From Sphaerisporangium rubeum (GTDB taxonomy: Bacteria; Actinomycetota; Actinomycetes; Streptosporangiales; Streptosporangiaceae), in the NCBI RefSeq assembly GCF_014207705.1, contig NZ_JACHIU010000001.1, positions 2,658,501-2,722,500 of the forward strand: 64,000 nt of DNA, given 5' to 3'. A program made the position numbers and the translations under genes. The notes under the pieces are model-generated. The model searched no databases. It had not been told where the DNA came from and worked only from the letters and a program-made list of their open reading frames with translations. This document shows, in pieces, positions 8,785 to 17,836 of the stretch. How positions within the stretch are numbered: position 1 is the stretch's first letter; every line of letters begins with the position of its first letter.

Positions 8785-9795
8785 TCATCGAGGTACGGCC
8801 ACCGCGCGGCGCAGGAGCAGGACCGCGAAGGCGATGAGCCACAGGCTCCACAGGACATAGCCGATGAAGTTGGCCAGATCGACGACGGGGAGACCCACGG
8901 GGGAGAGGACACCGGTGAGGATCAGCAGCGCCGACACCGACCCGAGGACGGTGAACCACCGGCCGGCGAACGTCCGGTACAGGGCGACCAGGATGAGAAG
9001 GGTCCAGGCGGATGTGAGCAGGTAGCCGAAGGTCTCGCCGACCACGGTGCCGAGGATGAAGTGCGCGGTGGTGAACGAGGCGCGCGCCGCGGCGGCGGTC
9101 GACGGGTCGGCCGCGGCCGCCGCGTACCCGGGGACCAGCAGCGGCCAGCGGAGCAGGCCCGCCACCTGGACCACCGCGGCGGCGACCCCCGCCGGCACGG
9201 CCAGGCGCATCGGGACACTCCTGGAGAGACGGCCCACCCCGATGGCGATGGGGGCGAAGAGGGCAGCCGACAGCGCGAGGACCGTGAACCACGCGGTGAC
9301 GGCGGTCTGCGAGGCGCGGAACGCGGCGAGCACGTCACCCGGCGGGTCCTTGAGGACGTCCGGGTAGGTGAACACGGTGCCGAGCGCGGTGAACGCCACG
9401 TTGGTGAGGATCGCGGCGCAGATGAGCAGAATCGCGGTCGTCTTGCGGGTCATGGTCGCTCCTGGGGGCTGTGGCGTGATGCCGGGGTGGGGGGTGGCGG
9501 CGATCCAGGCGACGAGGAGGTCGCCGGGGTGGTCGGCGAGGTGCTCGCGGCAGAGGACCTCCACACGGTCGCGGTCCCCGGCGAGGCGCGCGGCGGCGAT
9601 GGCGACGAGCTGACGCTCACGCGTACCGGCCGCCAGCCGCGCCGCGCGGGTCAGCATGTCCCGCGCCGCCGGATCGGCGAGCGCCGCGGCGACGAGAAGA
9701 TCCGGCTCGTCGCTGGACCGGGCCCGGTCGAGGACACCGGCCGGGTCACCGGCGATGAGCCGGCGGATCAGTGTGTCGCTGTCGTCCTTGGTCAT
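8785..9795 (-). CDS. DUF4386-like membrane protein with soluble N-terminal extension
   Basis: 336 residues from ATG 9795. Residues 1 to about 105 are soluble, helical and Ala/Arg-rich (IRRLIAGDPAGVLDRARSS...), resembling a helical-repeat scaffold. From MTRKTTAILLICAAIL onward there are six or so membrane segments with the LGTVFTYPDVLKDPPGDVL and GYVLWSLWLIAFAVLLLRR features of DUF4386 proteins, whose function is unknown. An AGGAGCGACC ribosome site stands directly before the internal ATG of MTRKTT, so either the gene is an in-frame fusion or two products are made from one frame. Upstream lies a 40-bp minisatellite that reaches into the start region, making the exact start uncertain. Confidence 0.7.
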   Translation of the reverse strand: MTKDDSDTLIRRLIAGDPAGVLDRARSSDEPDLLVAAALADPAARDMLTRAARLAAGTRERQLVAIAAARLAGDRDRVEVLCREHLADHPGDLLVAWIAATPHPGITPQPPGATMTRKTTAILLICAAILTNVAFTALGTVFTYPDVLKDPPGDVLAAFRASQTAVTAWFTVLALSAALFAPIAIGVGRLSRSVPMRLAVPAGVAAAVVQVAGLLRWPLLVPGYAAAAADPSTAAAARASFTTAHFILGTVVGETFGYLLTSAWTLLILVALYRTFAGRWFTVLGSVSALLILTGVLSPVGLPVVDLANFIGYVLWSLWLIAFAVLLLRRAVAVPR

Positions 9796-10003
9796 GACCG
9801 CAGCCTGGAGAACCCCGCTGACGCGCCGCTGTCCCTCGGCTGACACGTGCCGCGAGATCGCCTGACACCTGGCCTCGGCCGGCGTGTGCCGAGAAAACCG
9901 GCTGACACTTGGCCTCGGCTGAGGCGTGCCGCGAGACCGGCTGACACCGGTCCCTCGTCAGGTGCGTGCCTGGAAAGCGGCCGGCACCTGGCCCTCGGCC
10001 GGG
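9791..10003. repeat. Minisatellite, 40-bp period, five copies
   Basis: Units begin at 9791, 9831, 9871, 9911 and 9951, with a partial at 9991; core CTCGGC...GTGCCGmGArAnCGGCTGACAC. The period is exactly 40 bp. The oldest-looking unit overlaps the start of the leftward DUF4386-like gene and the last abuts the promoter of the rightward regulator. Confidence 0.9.
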
Positions 10004-10018
10004 GGCATACCGCGGCCC

Positions 10019-10024
10019 TATGCT
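10019..10024 (+). promoter_or_regulatory. -10 element giving a leaderless regulator mRNA
   Basis: TATGCT is followed by 6 nt and then the GTG start at 10031, so transcription would begin at the start codon. There is no ribosome site before that GTG, which supports a leaderless transcript. Confidence 0.55.
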
Positions 10025-10030
10025 CTAGAG

Positions 10031-13000
10031 GTGTTGACTGTGGCCGTGCTCGGTGCGATCGACGTGCGCCGGGACGGCACCCGTCTGGTCGTGCCGGCAG
10101 GGAAGACGACCGAGGTGCTGGTGCGGCTGGCCCTCGACGCCGGGGTCCTCGTGCGCGGTGAGCGGCTGATCGAGGATCTGTGGCCGGAGCAGGCCGGCGG
10201 TGTCTCCCGGAACACGTTGCAGTCCAAGGTGTCGAGGTTGCGGCGGGTCCTCGGCGATCCCGGGCTGGTCGTCGGAGGCGGCGCCGGGTACACCCTCGCC
10301 GTCGAGCCGCGCTGCGTGGACGCGCTCGAAGTGCTCCGGCTCGCCGAGACCGCCACGTCGCTGCGCCGCGCCGGGGACGCCGCCGCCGCCGAACGCGCCT
10401 GCGGCACGGCTCTGGCGATGTTCCGCGGCGACCTGCTGGCCGACGCCGGCGACGGCGCATGGCTCGTCCCGTACCGGACGCGCCTCGAAGAGACCCGGTT
10501 GCGCCTGACCGAGGAACGCCTGGCCGCTCGTCTCGGCCTCGGCGCCGCCGCCGAGCTGATCGGCGACCTGGAGGGCCTGGTCGCGGTCCATCCGCTGCGC
10601 GAAGGGCTGTGGACGCTGCTCGTCACCGCTCTGTACCGGGCCGGCAGGCAGGCCGACGCGCTGGAGGCGTGCCGCAGGGTACGGAGGCGGCTGGCGGACG
10701 AGCTTGGGCTCGACCCCGGCACCGAGCTGCGCGACCTGGAACAGCGGATCCTGCGGCACGACCGCGGTCTCGACACCCCCGCGCGCGAGACGCCGGCCGT
10801 CCCGGCAGGACAGGCGATGACCGTACGGGGAAACCTCCCCGCGTTGTCTGCGTCGCTGGTGGGACGGGAAGCCGATCTCGTGGCGGTGCGCCGGCTGGTG
10901 GAGGAACGGCGGCTGGTGACCGTCACCGGTCCCGCCGGGGTCGGGAAGACCCGGCTGGCGATCGAGGTCGCGCGCGAAGCCCGGACCGACGGTGGCGCGT
11001 GGCTGGTCCGCCTGGAGAACACCCCTGTGGGTGCGTCGTTGTGGCCCGGCATCGGGGAGGCGTTCGGGTTGAGCGCCGCCACCGAGGCGATGGTCCTCGA
11101 CCGGCACCGCGGGTCAGGCGTGCTCGTGGTGCTCGACAACTGCGAGCACCTCGTCGAGACCCTGCCTGACACGGTCGAGCGCATGGTGAACGCCGATCCC
11201 GGCGTGCGGGTGCTCGCGACCAGCCAGGTCCCGCTCGGCATGGACGGCGAAGCGGTGTACCCCCTGGAACCCCTGACCGTCGAGGACTCCGTGGCGCTGT
11301 TCACCCGCCGCGCGGCGCGGCGCCGCGCGTCGTTCCGCCTGGACGCCGCCACCGGCCCGGTCGTCGAGGCGGTGTGCCGTTCCCTCGACGGCCTGCCACT
11401 GGCCATCGAACTGGCCGCGGCACGCGTCAAGGTGCTCTCCGTACAGGAGATCGCGCGGCGCCTGGACGACCGCTTCACCCTGCTCAACGACCCGGCCGGC
11501 CACCGGCCGCCGCGCAGGCGCACCCTGCGTGCCGCCATCGCATGGAGCTACGACCTGCTGTTCCCCGACGACCAGAAAGGCCTGTGGGCCCTCGCGTGTT
11601 TCTCCGGCGGCGCGCCGCTCGCCGCCGCGGAACACGTGCTCGCCGCGCTCGGCGTCCCCGCCGCGTCGGCGGTGGACGTCGTCGCACGTCTCGCCGAACG
11701 TTCCCTCGTCGGCGTGGACGTCGGCACCGCCGGCACGGTCCGGTACCGCCTGCTCGACAGTGTCCGCGCCTTCTGCCAGGAGAAACTGACGGAGGCGGGG
11801 GAAGCGGCCACCGCTCTCGGCGCGCACGCCGCGTGGTACGCCGCCGCTGCCGACCGCGCCGCACAAGGAGCACGCGGCGCCGGCCAGGCCGAGCACCTTG
11901 AACTGGCCCGCACCGAGCGGGCCGACATCGACGCCGCACTGACCTGGGCCGCCACGCACGACCCACTGCTCGGCCTCCGCATCGCCACCGGCTTCGCCTG
12001 GACCTGGGCCATCCTCGGCGCCGGCCCCGACGCCGCGCTCCGCGTACGCGCCGCACTCACCGCGGCCACGGCCCCCACCGCACCCCTTCCAGCCGGTACC
12101 GCGACCCCGGCAGGCGCCGTACCCGTCTCGGCCGGTACCGCGGTGCCGGCACGCGACCGCGCCGGCGCGCTGCTGCTCGCGGGTTTCCTCGAAGCCTCCG
12201 GTGGCGACCTCGACCAGGCCACCGCCGACATCGAGGAGGCGACACGCCTCGCCGGCGACGACCTGCGCGGCGTGGACCTGCTGTACCTGTCGTTCGTCCG
12301 CAGCCAGCAGGGCCGCGCGCGGGACGCGCTGACGCTGCTCGCCGAATGCCGGCCACGGTTCCGCCGCCTCGGCCTGGCATGGGAGGAGGGGACGTGCCGG
12401 CTGCTGACCGCCTGGGCCGAGATCGCACTCGGCGCGACGGACCGGGGCAAGGCCGCCTGTGACGAGGCGCTCAGCCTGCTCGCCCCCCTCGGCGACCAGT
12501 GGGCACTCAACCACATCGAAGCCATGCTCGGTGCGCTCGCGCAGGCCGAGCATCGCTTCGCCGACGCAACCGGCCACCTGCGCCGCGCCGCCGAAGCGAC
12601 ACACGCACTCGGCTTCGCCGCCGCCGAGGCCCACCACCTCACCAACCTGGCCCGCGCACAGCACCAGAGCGGCGACCGCCCCGCCGCGATCGCCACCCTC
12701 GAACGAGCCGTCGACACCGCACGCGACACCGGCGACCTCCGCACCGCCGCCGCGGCAGGCGTACGTCTCGGCCACTTCCTGCGCCTCGCGGGTGACCGGT
12801 CACGAGCACGGTCGATCGTGCGATCGGCGCGCCACTGGTACGCCGGCGCCGGCGGCGGCGACGCCGTCACCTTCGCCGACTACGTCCTCGCCGCACTCGA
12901 CGCCGACGACGGCATGCCGGGGGCCGCAACCCGCCTCGCCGAGGTCGTCACCGCCGCGCGCCGAGCCCAGGACACCGAGACCGAACTGCTGGCCCTCGGC

Positions 13001-13075
13001 ACCCTGGCTCGAGTTGACGCCGGACAGAGAGGGGCGGCGCGGCCCGGTGTTCACGAGTCCTCTGAGGACCAGTGA
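10031..13075 (+). CDS. BTAD-domain / NB-ARC / TPR transcriptional regulator (AfsR-SARP type)
   Basis: 1014 residues from GTG 10031. Residues 1-92 form the OmpR-like winged helix (VAVLGAIDVRRDG...NTLQSKVSRLRRVLG), 93-245 the bacterial transcriptional activation domain (VDALEVLRLAE...YRAGRQADALEACRRVRRRLADELGLDPG). An NB-ARC ATPase follows with Walker A GPAGVGKT (300-307) and Walker B VLVVLDNCEH, then a C-terminal half of TPR-like helices. Such proteins activate nearby or global secondary-metabolism genes, using ATP-dependent oligomerisation. No biosynthetic cluster is in the window and the target is unknown. Its last 25 bases overlap the 3' end of the convergent helicase gene. The start was chosen because the winged helix begins at once and a -10 box sits 6 nt before. 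Confidence 0.93.
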   Translation: MLTVAVLGAIDVRRDGTRLVVPAGKTTEVLVRLALDAGVLVRGERLIEDLWPEQAGGVSRNTLQSKVSRLRRVLGDPGLVVGGGAGYTLAVEPRCVDALEVLRLAETATSLRRAGDAAAAERACGTALAMFRGDLLADAGDGAWLVPYRTRLEETRLRLTEERLAARLGLGAAAELIGDLEGLVAVHPLREGLWTLLVTALYRAGRQADALEACRRVRRRLADELGLDPGTELRDLEQRILRHDRGLDTPARETPAVPAGQAMTVRGNLPALSASLVGREADLVAVRRLVEERRLVTVTGPAGVGKTRLAIEVAREARTDGGAWLVRLENTPVGASLWPGIGEAFGLSAATEAMVLDRHRGSGVLVVLDNCEHLVETLPDTVERMVNADPGVRVLATSQVPLGMDGEAVYPLEPLTVEDSVALFTRRAARRRASFRLDAATGPVVEAVCRSLDGLPLAIELAAARVKVLSVQEIARRLDDRFTLLNDPAGHRPPRRRTLRAAIAWSYDLLFPDDQKGLWALACFSGGAPLAAAEHVLAALGVPAASAVDVVARLAERSLVGVDVGTAGTVRYRLLDSVRAFCQEKLTEAGEAATALGAHAAWYAAAADRAAQGARGAGQAEHLELARTERADIDAALTWAATHDPLLGLRIATGFAWTWAILGAGPDAALRVRAALTAATAPTAPLPAGTATPAGAVPVSAGTAVPARDRAGALLLAGFLEASGGDLDQATADIEEATRLAGDDLRGVDLLYLSFVRSQQGRARDALTLLAECRPRFRRLGLAWEEGTCRLLTAWAEIALGATDRGKAACDEALSLLAPLGDQWALNHIEAMLGALAQAEHRFADATGHLRRAAEATHALGFAAAEAHHLTNLARAQHQSGDRPAAIATLERAVDTARDTGDLRTAAAAGVRLGHFLRLAGDRSRARSIVRSARHWYAGAGGGDAVTFADYVLAALDADDGMPGAATRLAEVVTAARRAQDTETELLALGTLARVDAGQRGAARPGVHESSEDQ

Positions 13076-16000
13076 GCCATGCCGTGATACCGATCCAGCC
13101 AGCCGAGGGCCTTGTAGTCGCCGCGTTTGGTGAAGATCGCCGCACCCGCGCCGGGGTCGTCCGGCTCGCCGGGGGAGAGCGACGGGAAGGGTACCGACGC
13201 CCCGCCGTTCACTACGGTGCTCGCCGTGGCACGTCCGGTCCAGGTCACCAGCACGCCGGCGACGGCATCGGCGCGCACCTCACCGGCCTTTCGCGTTAGT
13301 TCGCACCCGGTCGTCCGCGCGCGGAGCAGGCCGGCGTACTCTTCGGGGCCGAGGCGGCAGTACCGCGGTGGCCGCGACCCCGGCCAGTCGGGATCGGTGA
13401 CGCCGGCTCCGGTGGCCGACCGCCAGAGCACCGGTACGTATTCCTCGGTTTCCGCCGGTGTGGCCATCTCCTCGCACATCCACAGCAGACGGCCGGCGCC
13501 GCGCCGGGGTCCGAGCCGTCGCCAGCGCACTCGGCGTTCGATGTCGGCCGCGACGATCGCGATCCACGGGTGGATGGCCGCGAGGTGTCCCTGCGCGGCG
13601 AGCCAGGCGAAGTAACGTGGCGCCTGGTCCAGGATGGGGAAGATCGTGCTGGACGGCAGGCCTCCGACCATGCGGTGGCCGTGGGTGAACGAGTGTGGTG
13701 AGTGCGCCGCCAGCATAAGCGCCGCTTGCGCGAGATCCCCCGGCCGCACTGAGTCGGCGATGCCGAGCCTGGGGGTGATGGTGCGGGGCATGCGGTCCCG
13801 CCGGCCGCCGGCCTCGACGACGGTGGACACGGCGGAACGCAGATTGTCGGCGACCGGGGCGAAGGCGAGCTCGGGGACGAGGGTGGCGACCACCCGTATC
13901 AGGATGTCCTCGGCGGTTCCGGGATCGGACGGCACGGCGAGTTCGTTCAGCACGTCACGGATGTCGGCGCCTACTTCGGTGCCGACCATCAGCCGTGCTG
14001 TCACCAGACCGAGATCGGTGACCGTCACCTGAACGCTGCCGTCCGGACGCGCGGTCTGGGTGAGGTACCCGTGATCGGTCAGGAAGTCGACGGCCTCGAC
14101 GACCGGTTCGGTGTCGTCGTCCCCCTGGTACTGGCACAGGGTGCGCCGCCACCAGTGTTCGGCCTGCTCGACGCTGGTGATGTTTCCCTGCACGACCTCG
14201 GCGAGCACGTGGTCGGGGAGGGTCGCGTGGATGCGGGAGCCGACCGTGTATCCGTCGACCAGGGCACGCTGCCAGCCCGCGTGTTCGGTCTCGTCGGCGA
14301 TCAGGTAGGCCCAGCCTTCGAGTTCGCCGGCGCCAACCCGGCCGGCCCTGCCGAACATCTGCAACGCGGTGGCGACGTCGAGCTTGTCCAGGCCGACCTG
14401 GGTGTCGCGGACGACGACGGCGCGCGCGGGAAGGTTGACACCCGCGGCAACGGTGGTGGTGGCCACCAGGATGTCGAAGTCATGCGCACGGAAGCGGGTC
14501 TCGGCCTCGCGCCTGAACTCCCAGCCCTTGTAGTGCAGGCCGATGCTGGCCTTGGCGCAGACCTTGTGGATGCTGTCGATGTCGTCGCTGTCGGCCTTGA
14601 TGTCTCTGGTGTGGACGCCGCGGGCGGCGGCGAGCGCGAGGGCCGTGGTGCGCACGTTGTGCTTGGATCCGCAGAACACCAGCACGCTCCCACCGGCGTC
14701 GGTGACGCGCAGGGTCAGCGCGACGGCGGCGCGGGTGCGCACCTCGTCGTCCTTGCGCCGGTCGCGGCGGTTGAGGTGATCGCGATAGGCGGGGACACAG
14801 GGGAGCTGCCACGTCAGCCGCGTGGGCCGCCAGGTCGTGGTGATGAGCCGACCGGCCAGCCACCCGGCGATCTCCTCGGCGTTGGACACCGTGGCCGACA
14901 GTCCGACGATGCGGACCCGGGAGTCCGCGCCGCGGACCCGGGCCAGCAGCGCTTCCAGCAGCGGCCCCCGGCCGGGGGAGCCGAGCAGATGTACCTCGTC
15001 GACGACGAGGCAGCCGACCTCGCCGAGGGCGGCCTGGAGCGAGCTGGTACGGCAGATGGATTCGAACTTCTCTGTGGTGGCCACCCACAGGTCCGCGGCG
15101 CGGATCTTCTCGAGGTCGATGATGTGCTCACCCGATAATCGTTCGACGCGCAGCCCCTTCCCTCGCCAGCTCTCCAGTTCGCGGTCGAGCTCGTCGGTGA
15201 GAGAACGCTGCGGGACCAGCCACGCCGCCTTGCGCCCCTCTCCCAAGATGGTGCGCAGTACGGCGAGCATCCCGACGACCGTCTTACCCGCGCCGGTCGG
15301 GGCGGTGATGACGAGGTGGCCGTCCGAGTTCAGCACTGCCGGCACGGCTTGCACCTGAGCCGGGTTGAGCGTGTCGAACGGAAGGTAGTCCAGCCAGAGT
15401 TCCGGCACGAGTCCGGCGGCGGGGACGTGCACGGGCCGATGTTCCTGGACGGCCTCGCCGTGAGCGTCCCAGACCATCTGGAACGCGTCACGAGCGTCGC
15501 GGGCGGTGTGTCCCGGCGTCCGTGCGCGCCATGTGGCTCTCCGCGCGCCGGGGACGGTCAGCGTCGTGGTGGCCCACAACGGTCCCGTCCGTCCGTCCGG
15601 GCCCACCGTGGAGATGATCTCGTCCTCCACCCAGTACCCCACCCGCCGGCACGAGATCCCCGACCCGGTCAGCAGGGTCCACAGCCGGTCGAAGTCCGGT
15701 GCCTCAGGCATCAGGACACGCACATCCGTCCCGTAAGGAACCTCGGGTATGGTCCAGAAGGGGTTCGTGGTCTTGCACCAGTACAACGGCCGGGACTCCA
15801 CCTGCGGCCCCTCACCGGGCCCGCTCGCGGCGTCGCGTCCGGCGACCGGATCCCGATCTGGGGACACATACGACATCAGCCCCAGCAGTTGCCCCAATTT
15901 CACCTCACGCGCCGGAGCGCCGGCCACATCTGTCTCGTCATGACCCACGTCGGTGCCGTGATCACCTATGAGACGCCGGCGCGATACCCTGAGCTGCCGC

Positions 16001-16569
16001 ATGGTGAAGGTGGACCGGCAATTGGGACACACTGCGGCGCACTGCACCCGCCGCCGGCCTTGGACACGGCAAACCCGGGCCAGTCCGTGCAGCCACTTCT
16101 CGCAGCGCGGACAGGCCAGATCGGTCTGCCTGACATACCGCCACCCCTGCAGCGCGAACCGCACCGCCGCCAACCTGGGACGCCTGCGCCACATCGCCTG
16201 CGCCACACCGGACACGCTCGTGTCGCCGGACACGTCGTCATCCTCGGTGGTGGCCGACGTCCACGGCACCGCTCTGACGAGGAGATCCTCGAAGGTCTCG
16301 ACATCCAGGTCAGCAAAAGTGAACGTTTCCCGACATCCAGGACAAATGACCGCCACATGATAATCGATTGCCCGATTGTCGTGAGGTTTGCGCATTGTAT
16401 GAAGAATGTTCAGACATTGCGGACATTCCCTAACAACCTGCTTATAGTAGGACCAGCCTGGCTCATCGAATCTTTCGCTCGCCAGTTCGGGTCGAATCCC
16501 CCACAGCAGCTCAGCCAAATCGGCGACCGACCGGTCGTTTTGCTCTTCGTCAGGGATGTCATCGTCCAT
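13051..16569 (-). CDS. Ski2/Hel308-like DEAD/H helicase with duplicated N-terminal zinc-ribbon module
   Basis: 1172 residues from ATG 16569 (GAGGG just upstream; an ATG 24 bp earlier lacks a site). Residues 15-90 and 118-194 are two copies of one module: (S)VAxLAxxxWxxRPxLAxxRF, GWxY, CPxC, LHxxxR, then VCPxCRxTFT. Zinc-binding pairs are C49/C52 with C76/C79 and C153/C156 with C181/C184. The helicase core has Walker A TAPTGAGKT (422-430), DEVH (524-527), GLSAT (556-560), a VFCGSK segment and motif VI QMFGRAGR (737-744), the Ski2/Brr2 pattern. Such enzymes translocate on DNA or RNA. No dedicated defence partner sits beside it. The first 250 bp of the gene and its upstream DNA are visibly lower in GC, hinting at acquisition. 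Confidence 0.85.
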   Translation of the reverse strand: MDDDIPDEEQNDRSVADLAELLWGIRPELASERFDEPGWSYYKQVVRECPQCLNILHTMRKPHDNRAIDYHVAVICPGCRETFTFADLDVETFEDLLVRAVPWTSATTEDDDVSGDTSVSGVAQAMWRRRPRLAAVRFALQGWRYVRQTDLACPRCEKWLHGLARVCRVQGRRRVQCAAVCPNCRSTFTMRQLRVSRRRLIGDHGTDVGHDETDVAGAPAREVKLGQLLGLMSYVSPDRDPVAGRDAASGPGEGPQVESRPLYWCKTTNPFWTIPEVPYGTDVRVLMPEAPDFDRLWTLLTGSGISCRRVGYWVEDEIISTVGPDGRTGPLWATTTLTVPGARRATWRARTPGHTARDARDAFQMVWDAHGEAVQEHRPVHVPAAGLVPELWLDYLPFDTLNPAQVQAVPAVLNSDGHLVITAPTGAGKTVVGMLAVLRTILGEGRKAAWLVPQRSLTDELDRELESWRGKGLRVERLSGEHIIDLEKIRAADLWVATTEKFESICRTSSLQAALGEVGCLVVDEVHLLGSPGRGPLLEALLARVRGADSRVRIVGLSATVSNAEEIAGWLAGRLITTTWRPTRLTWQLPCVPAYRDHLNRRDRRKDDEVRTRAAVALTLRVTDAGGSVLVFCGSKHNVRTTALALAAARGVHTRDIKADSDDIDSIHKVCAKASIGLHYKGWEFRREAETRFRAHDFDILVATTTVAAGVNLPARAVVVRDTQVGLDKLDVATALQMFGRAGRVGAGELEGWAYLIADETEHAGWQRALVDGYTVGSRIHATLPDHVLAEVVQGNITSVEQAEHWWRRTLCQYQGDDDTEPVVEAVDFLTDHGYLTQTARPDGSVQVTVTDLGLVTARLMVGTEVGADIRDVLNELAVPSDPGTAEDILIRVVATLVPELAFAPVADNLRSAVSTVVEAGGRRDRMPRTITPRLGIADSVRPGDLAQAALMLAAHSPHSFTHGHRMVGGLPSSTIFPILDQAPRYFAWLAAQGHLAAIHPWIAIVAADIERRVRWRRLGPRRGAGRLLWMCEEMATPAETEEYVPVLWRSATGAGVTDPDWPGSRPPRYCRLGPEEYAGLLRARTTGCELTRKAGEVRADAVAGVLVTWTGRATASTVVNGGASVPFPSLSPGEPDDPGAGAAIFTKRGDYKALGWLDRYHGMAHWSSEDS

Positions 16570-16869
16570 TTCACCCTCGCTCCGCCGACGCATTGTGTAC
16601 GCACCGATACTCGTACATCGGTGATCTATGAAGCATAAAGAGCTGCACTCGGTCCGTGGCGCGAAGGTGGAGGAACAGTGGCTATTGAGCAGATCCGCTC
16701 CATGGAATCCGTGGATCACGTCGATACGGAAAAACATCCGGCATGGAAGCATCCGGTGGCCGCTTCCATGGAGACGGTCGCCGGACAAGCACCGGTGTTC
16801 CCCGGAGATCTCGCCGGCGGAGAAGGGAATCGGTGCCGACCGGAGAAGGCGTGGACGCGTTCAGGGGGT

Positions 16870-17160
16870 GGTGGGCCGGTCTGCCAGGAGCCGGAGTAGG
16901 GGCCGCCAACGGTCAGGAGGGCAGTGTGGGTGCCGGCTTCCGCGACGTGACCCCCGTCGAGTGCTGGGGGAAGTCGCGGATGTCGTGGCCGCCGACCCGG
17001 ATTGCGCCGCCGGTGACGTCCCACATGCGGGTGAGCAGGGCCGCGCAGGTGGACTTGCCGGCGCCGGAATGGCTGGGCCAAGGCGACGGTCTCACCGGGT
17101 TCGACGGTGAACGTGACGCCGGTGACGGCGTCCGACAGGTGCGGAGCGTAGCCGCTTTCA
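16870..17160 (-). pseudogene. Remnant of an ABC transporter ATPase domain
   Basis: Two minus-strand frames together spell an ABC nucleotide-binding domain: one gives VTGVTFTVEPGETVALA, the other continues SGAGKSTCAALLTRMWDV followed by TGGAIRVGGHDIRDF, and a return to the first frame gives VAEAGTHTALLTVGGPYSGSWQTG, the usual C-terminal end of such domains. At least two frameshifts and an internal deletion (Q-loop, LSGGQ signature and Walker B all missing) make it non-functional. The style matches fused TMD-NBD exporters. A Nur-like box stands about 60 bp upstream at 17217. Confidence 0.75.
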
Positions 17161-17216
17161 CCACCCCGGAGGCCCGCTACGAGGCCGTCTCCCGCAGCGC
17201 CGGCGCCGCGCACCAC

Positions 17217-17233
17217 CTGCGAATTATTCGCAA
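17217..17233. promoter_or_regulatory. Nur-box-like palindrome upstream of the ABC pseudogene
   Basis: CTGCGAATTATTCGCAA, a CTGCGA-N5-TCGCAA dyad. It is the same as the site before the superoxide dismutase gene (18483) in both half-sites and resembles the actinobacterial Nur box (TTGCAA-N5-TTGCAA). On the minus strand it is placed to control the decayed ABC gene. Confidence 0.6.
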
Positions 17234-17264
17234 TGAGGACGATAACGCGGCGGCCGTCAGAGGA

Positions 17265-17831
17265 TCAACGGCCGTCCGGACGTGTCATGATCACACGCAC
17301 GCCGGACAGTGCGGCGCAGCGCCAGCCCTTGGCGCGGTACAGGCCGAGGGCCTCGACGGCGGCCGGATGGGTGCTCAGCCAGCGGGTTCCCGGGGCCGCG
17401 GCGGACAGGACCGCGTCGTGGAGCGCGGCGCCGAGTCCCTGGCCACGGGCCTCGGGAAGCACACCGAGGTCGCGCAGCGTGAAGTCGTGCGCCGGTGCCC
17501 GGCGAGCGAGAGCGGCGAGCCGGGAGCAGCGCAGGCCGTAGGCGAATCCGCACGGCTCATCCCCGCGTACCGCGACGGCGAGCACGAAGCCCGGCCGGGT
17601 GCTGTCCGCGAGCAGGCGCGCCGCCACCTGCCGCGCCGCGGCGACGGACTCACCCCACGGGGGCTGGGTGAAGACCTCCTGCGCGACGTCCGCCACGTCG
17701 AGCAGATGTCGCCGTACCGACCTCCGCTCGACGAGGTGGACAACGGCCCGGTCGGGTCGCGCGGTGTCGTCCCTGAAGAGCGCGCCTTCGGCGGCGCCGC
17801 CGCACGGCGGCCGGCCGGGCATCGTGCCCAT
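17265..17831 (-). CDS. GNAT-family N-acetyltransferase
   Basis: 188 residues from ATG 17831, with a possible start at the ATG three codons later (17822). The acetyl-CoA binding motif is visible as LGVLPEARGQGLGAALHDAVL (V-x-x-x-x-RGxG). The preceding beta-strands read FVLAVAVRGDEPCGFAYGLR and the C-terminal strand ALGLYRAKGWRCAALSG, all typical GNAT. The acceptor substrate cannot be predicted. It begins 5 bp after the superoxide dismutase stop with no ribosome site of its own, so it is read from the sod transcript, possibly by reinitiation. Confidence 0.85.
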   Translation of the reverse strand: MGTMPGRPPCGGAAEGALFRDDTARPDRAVVHLVERRSVRRHLLDVADVAQEVFTQPPWGESVAAARQVAARLLADSTRPGFVLAVAVRGDEPCGFAYGLRCSRLAALARRAPAHDFTLRDLGVLPEARGQGLGAALHDAVLSAAAPGTRWLSTHPAAVEALGLYRAKGWRCAALSGVRVIMTRPDGR

Positions 17832-17836
17832 CGTCG

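Larger units (their letters stand above)
16570..17264. other. Lower-GC intergenic region with gene debris
   Basis: No intact gene. Besides the ABC-ATPase remnant it contains the upstream region of the helicase gene (about 16570-16860), whose GC content drops clearly against the surroundings, and a Nur-like palindrome. It looks like a site of past insertion or deletion. Confidence 0.55.
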
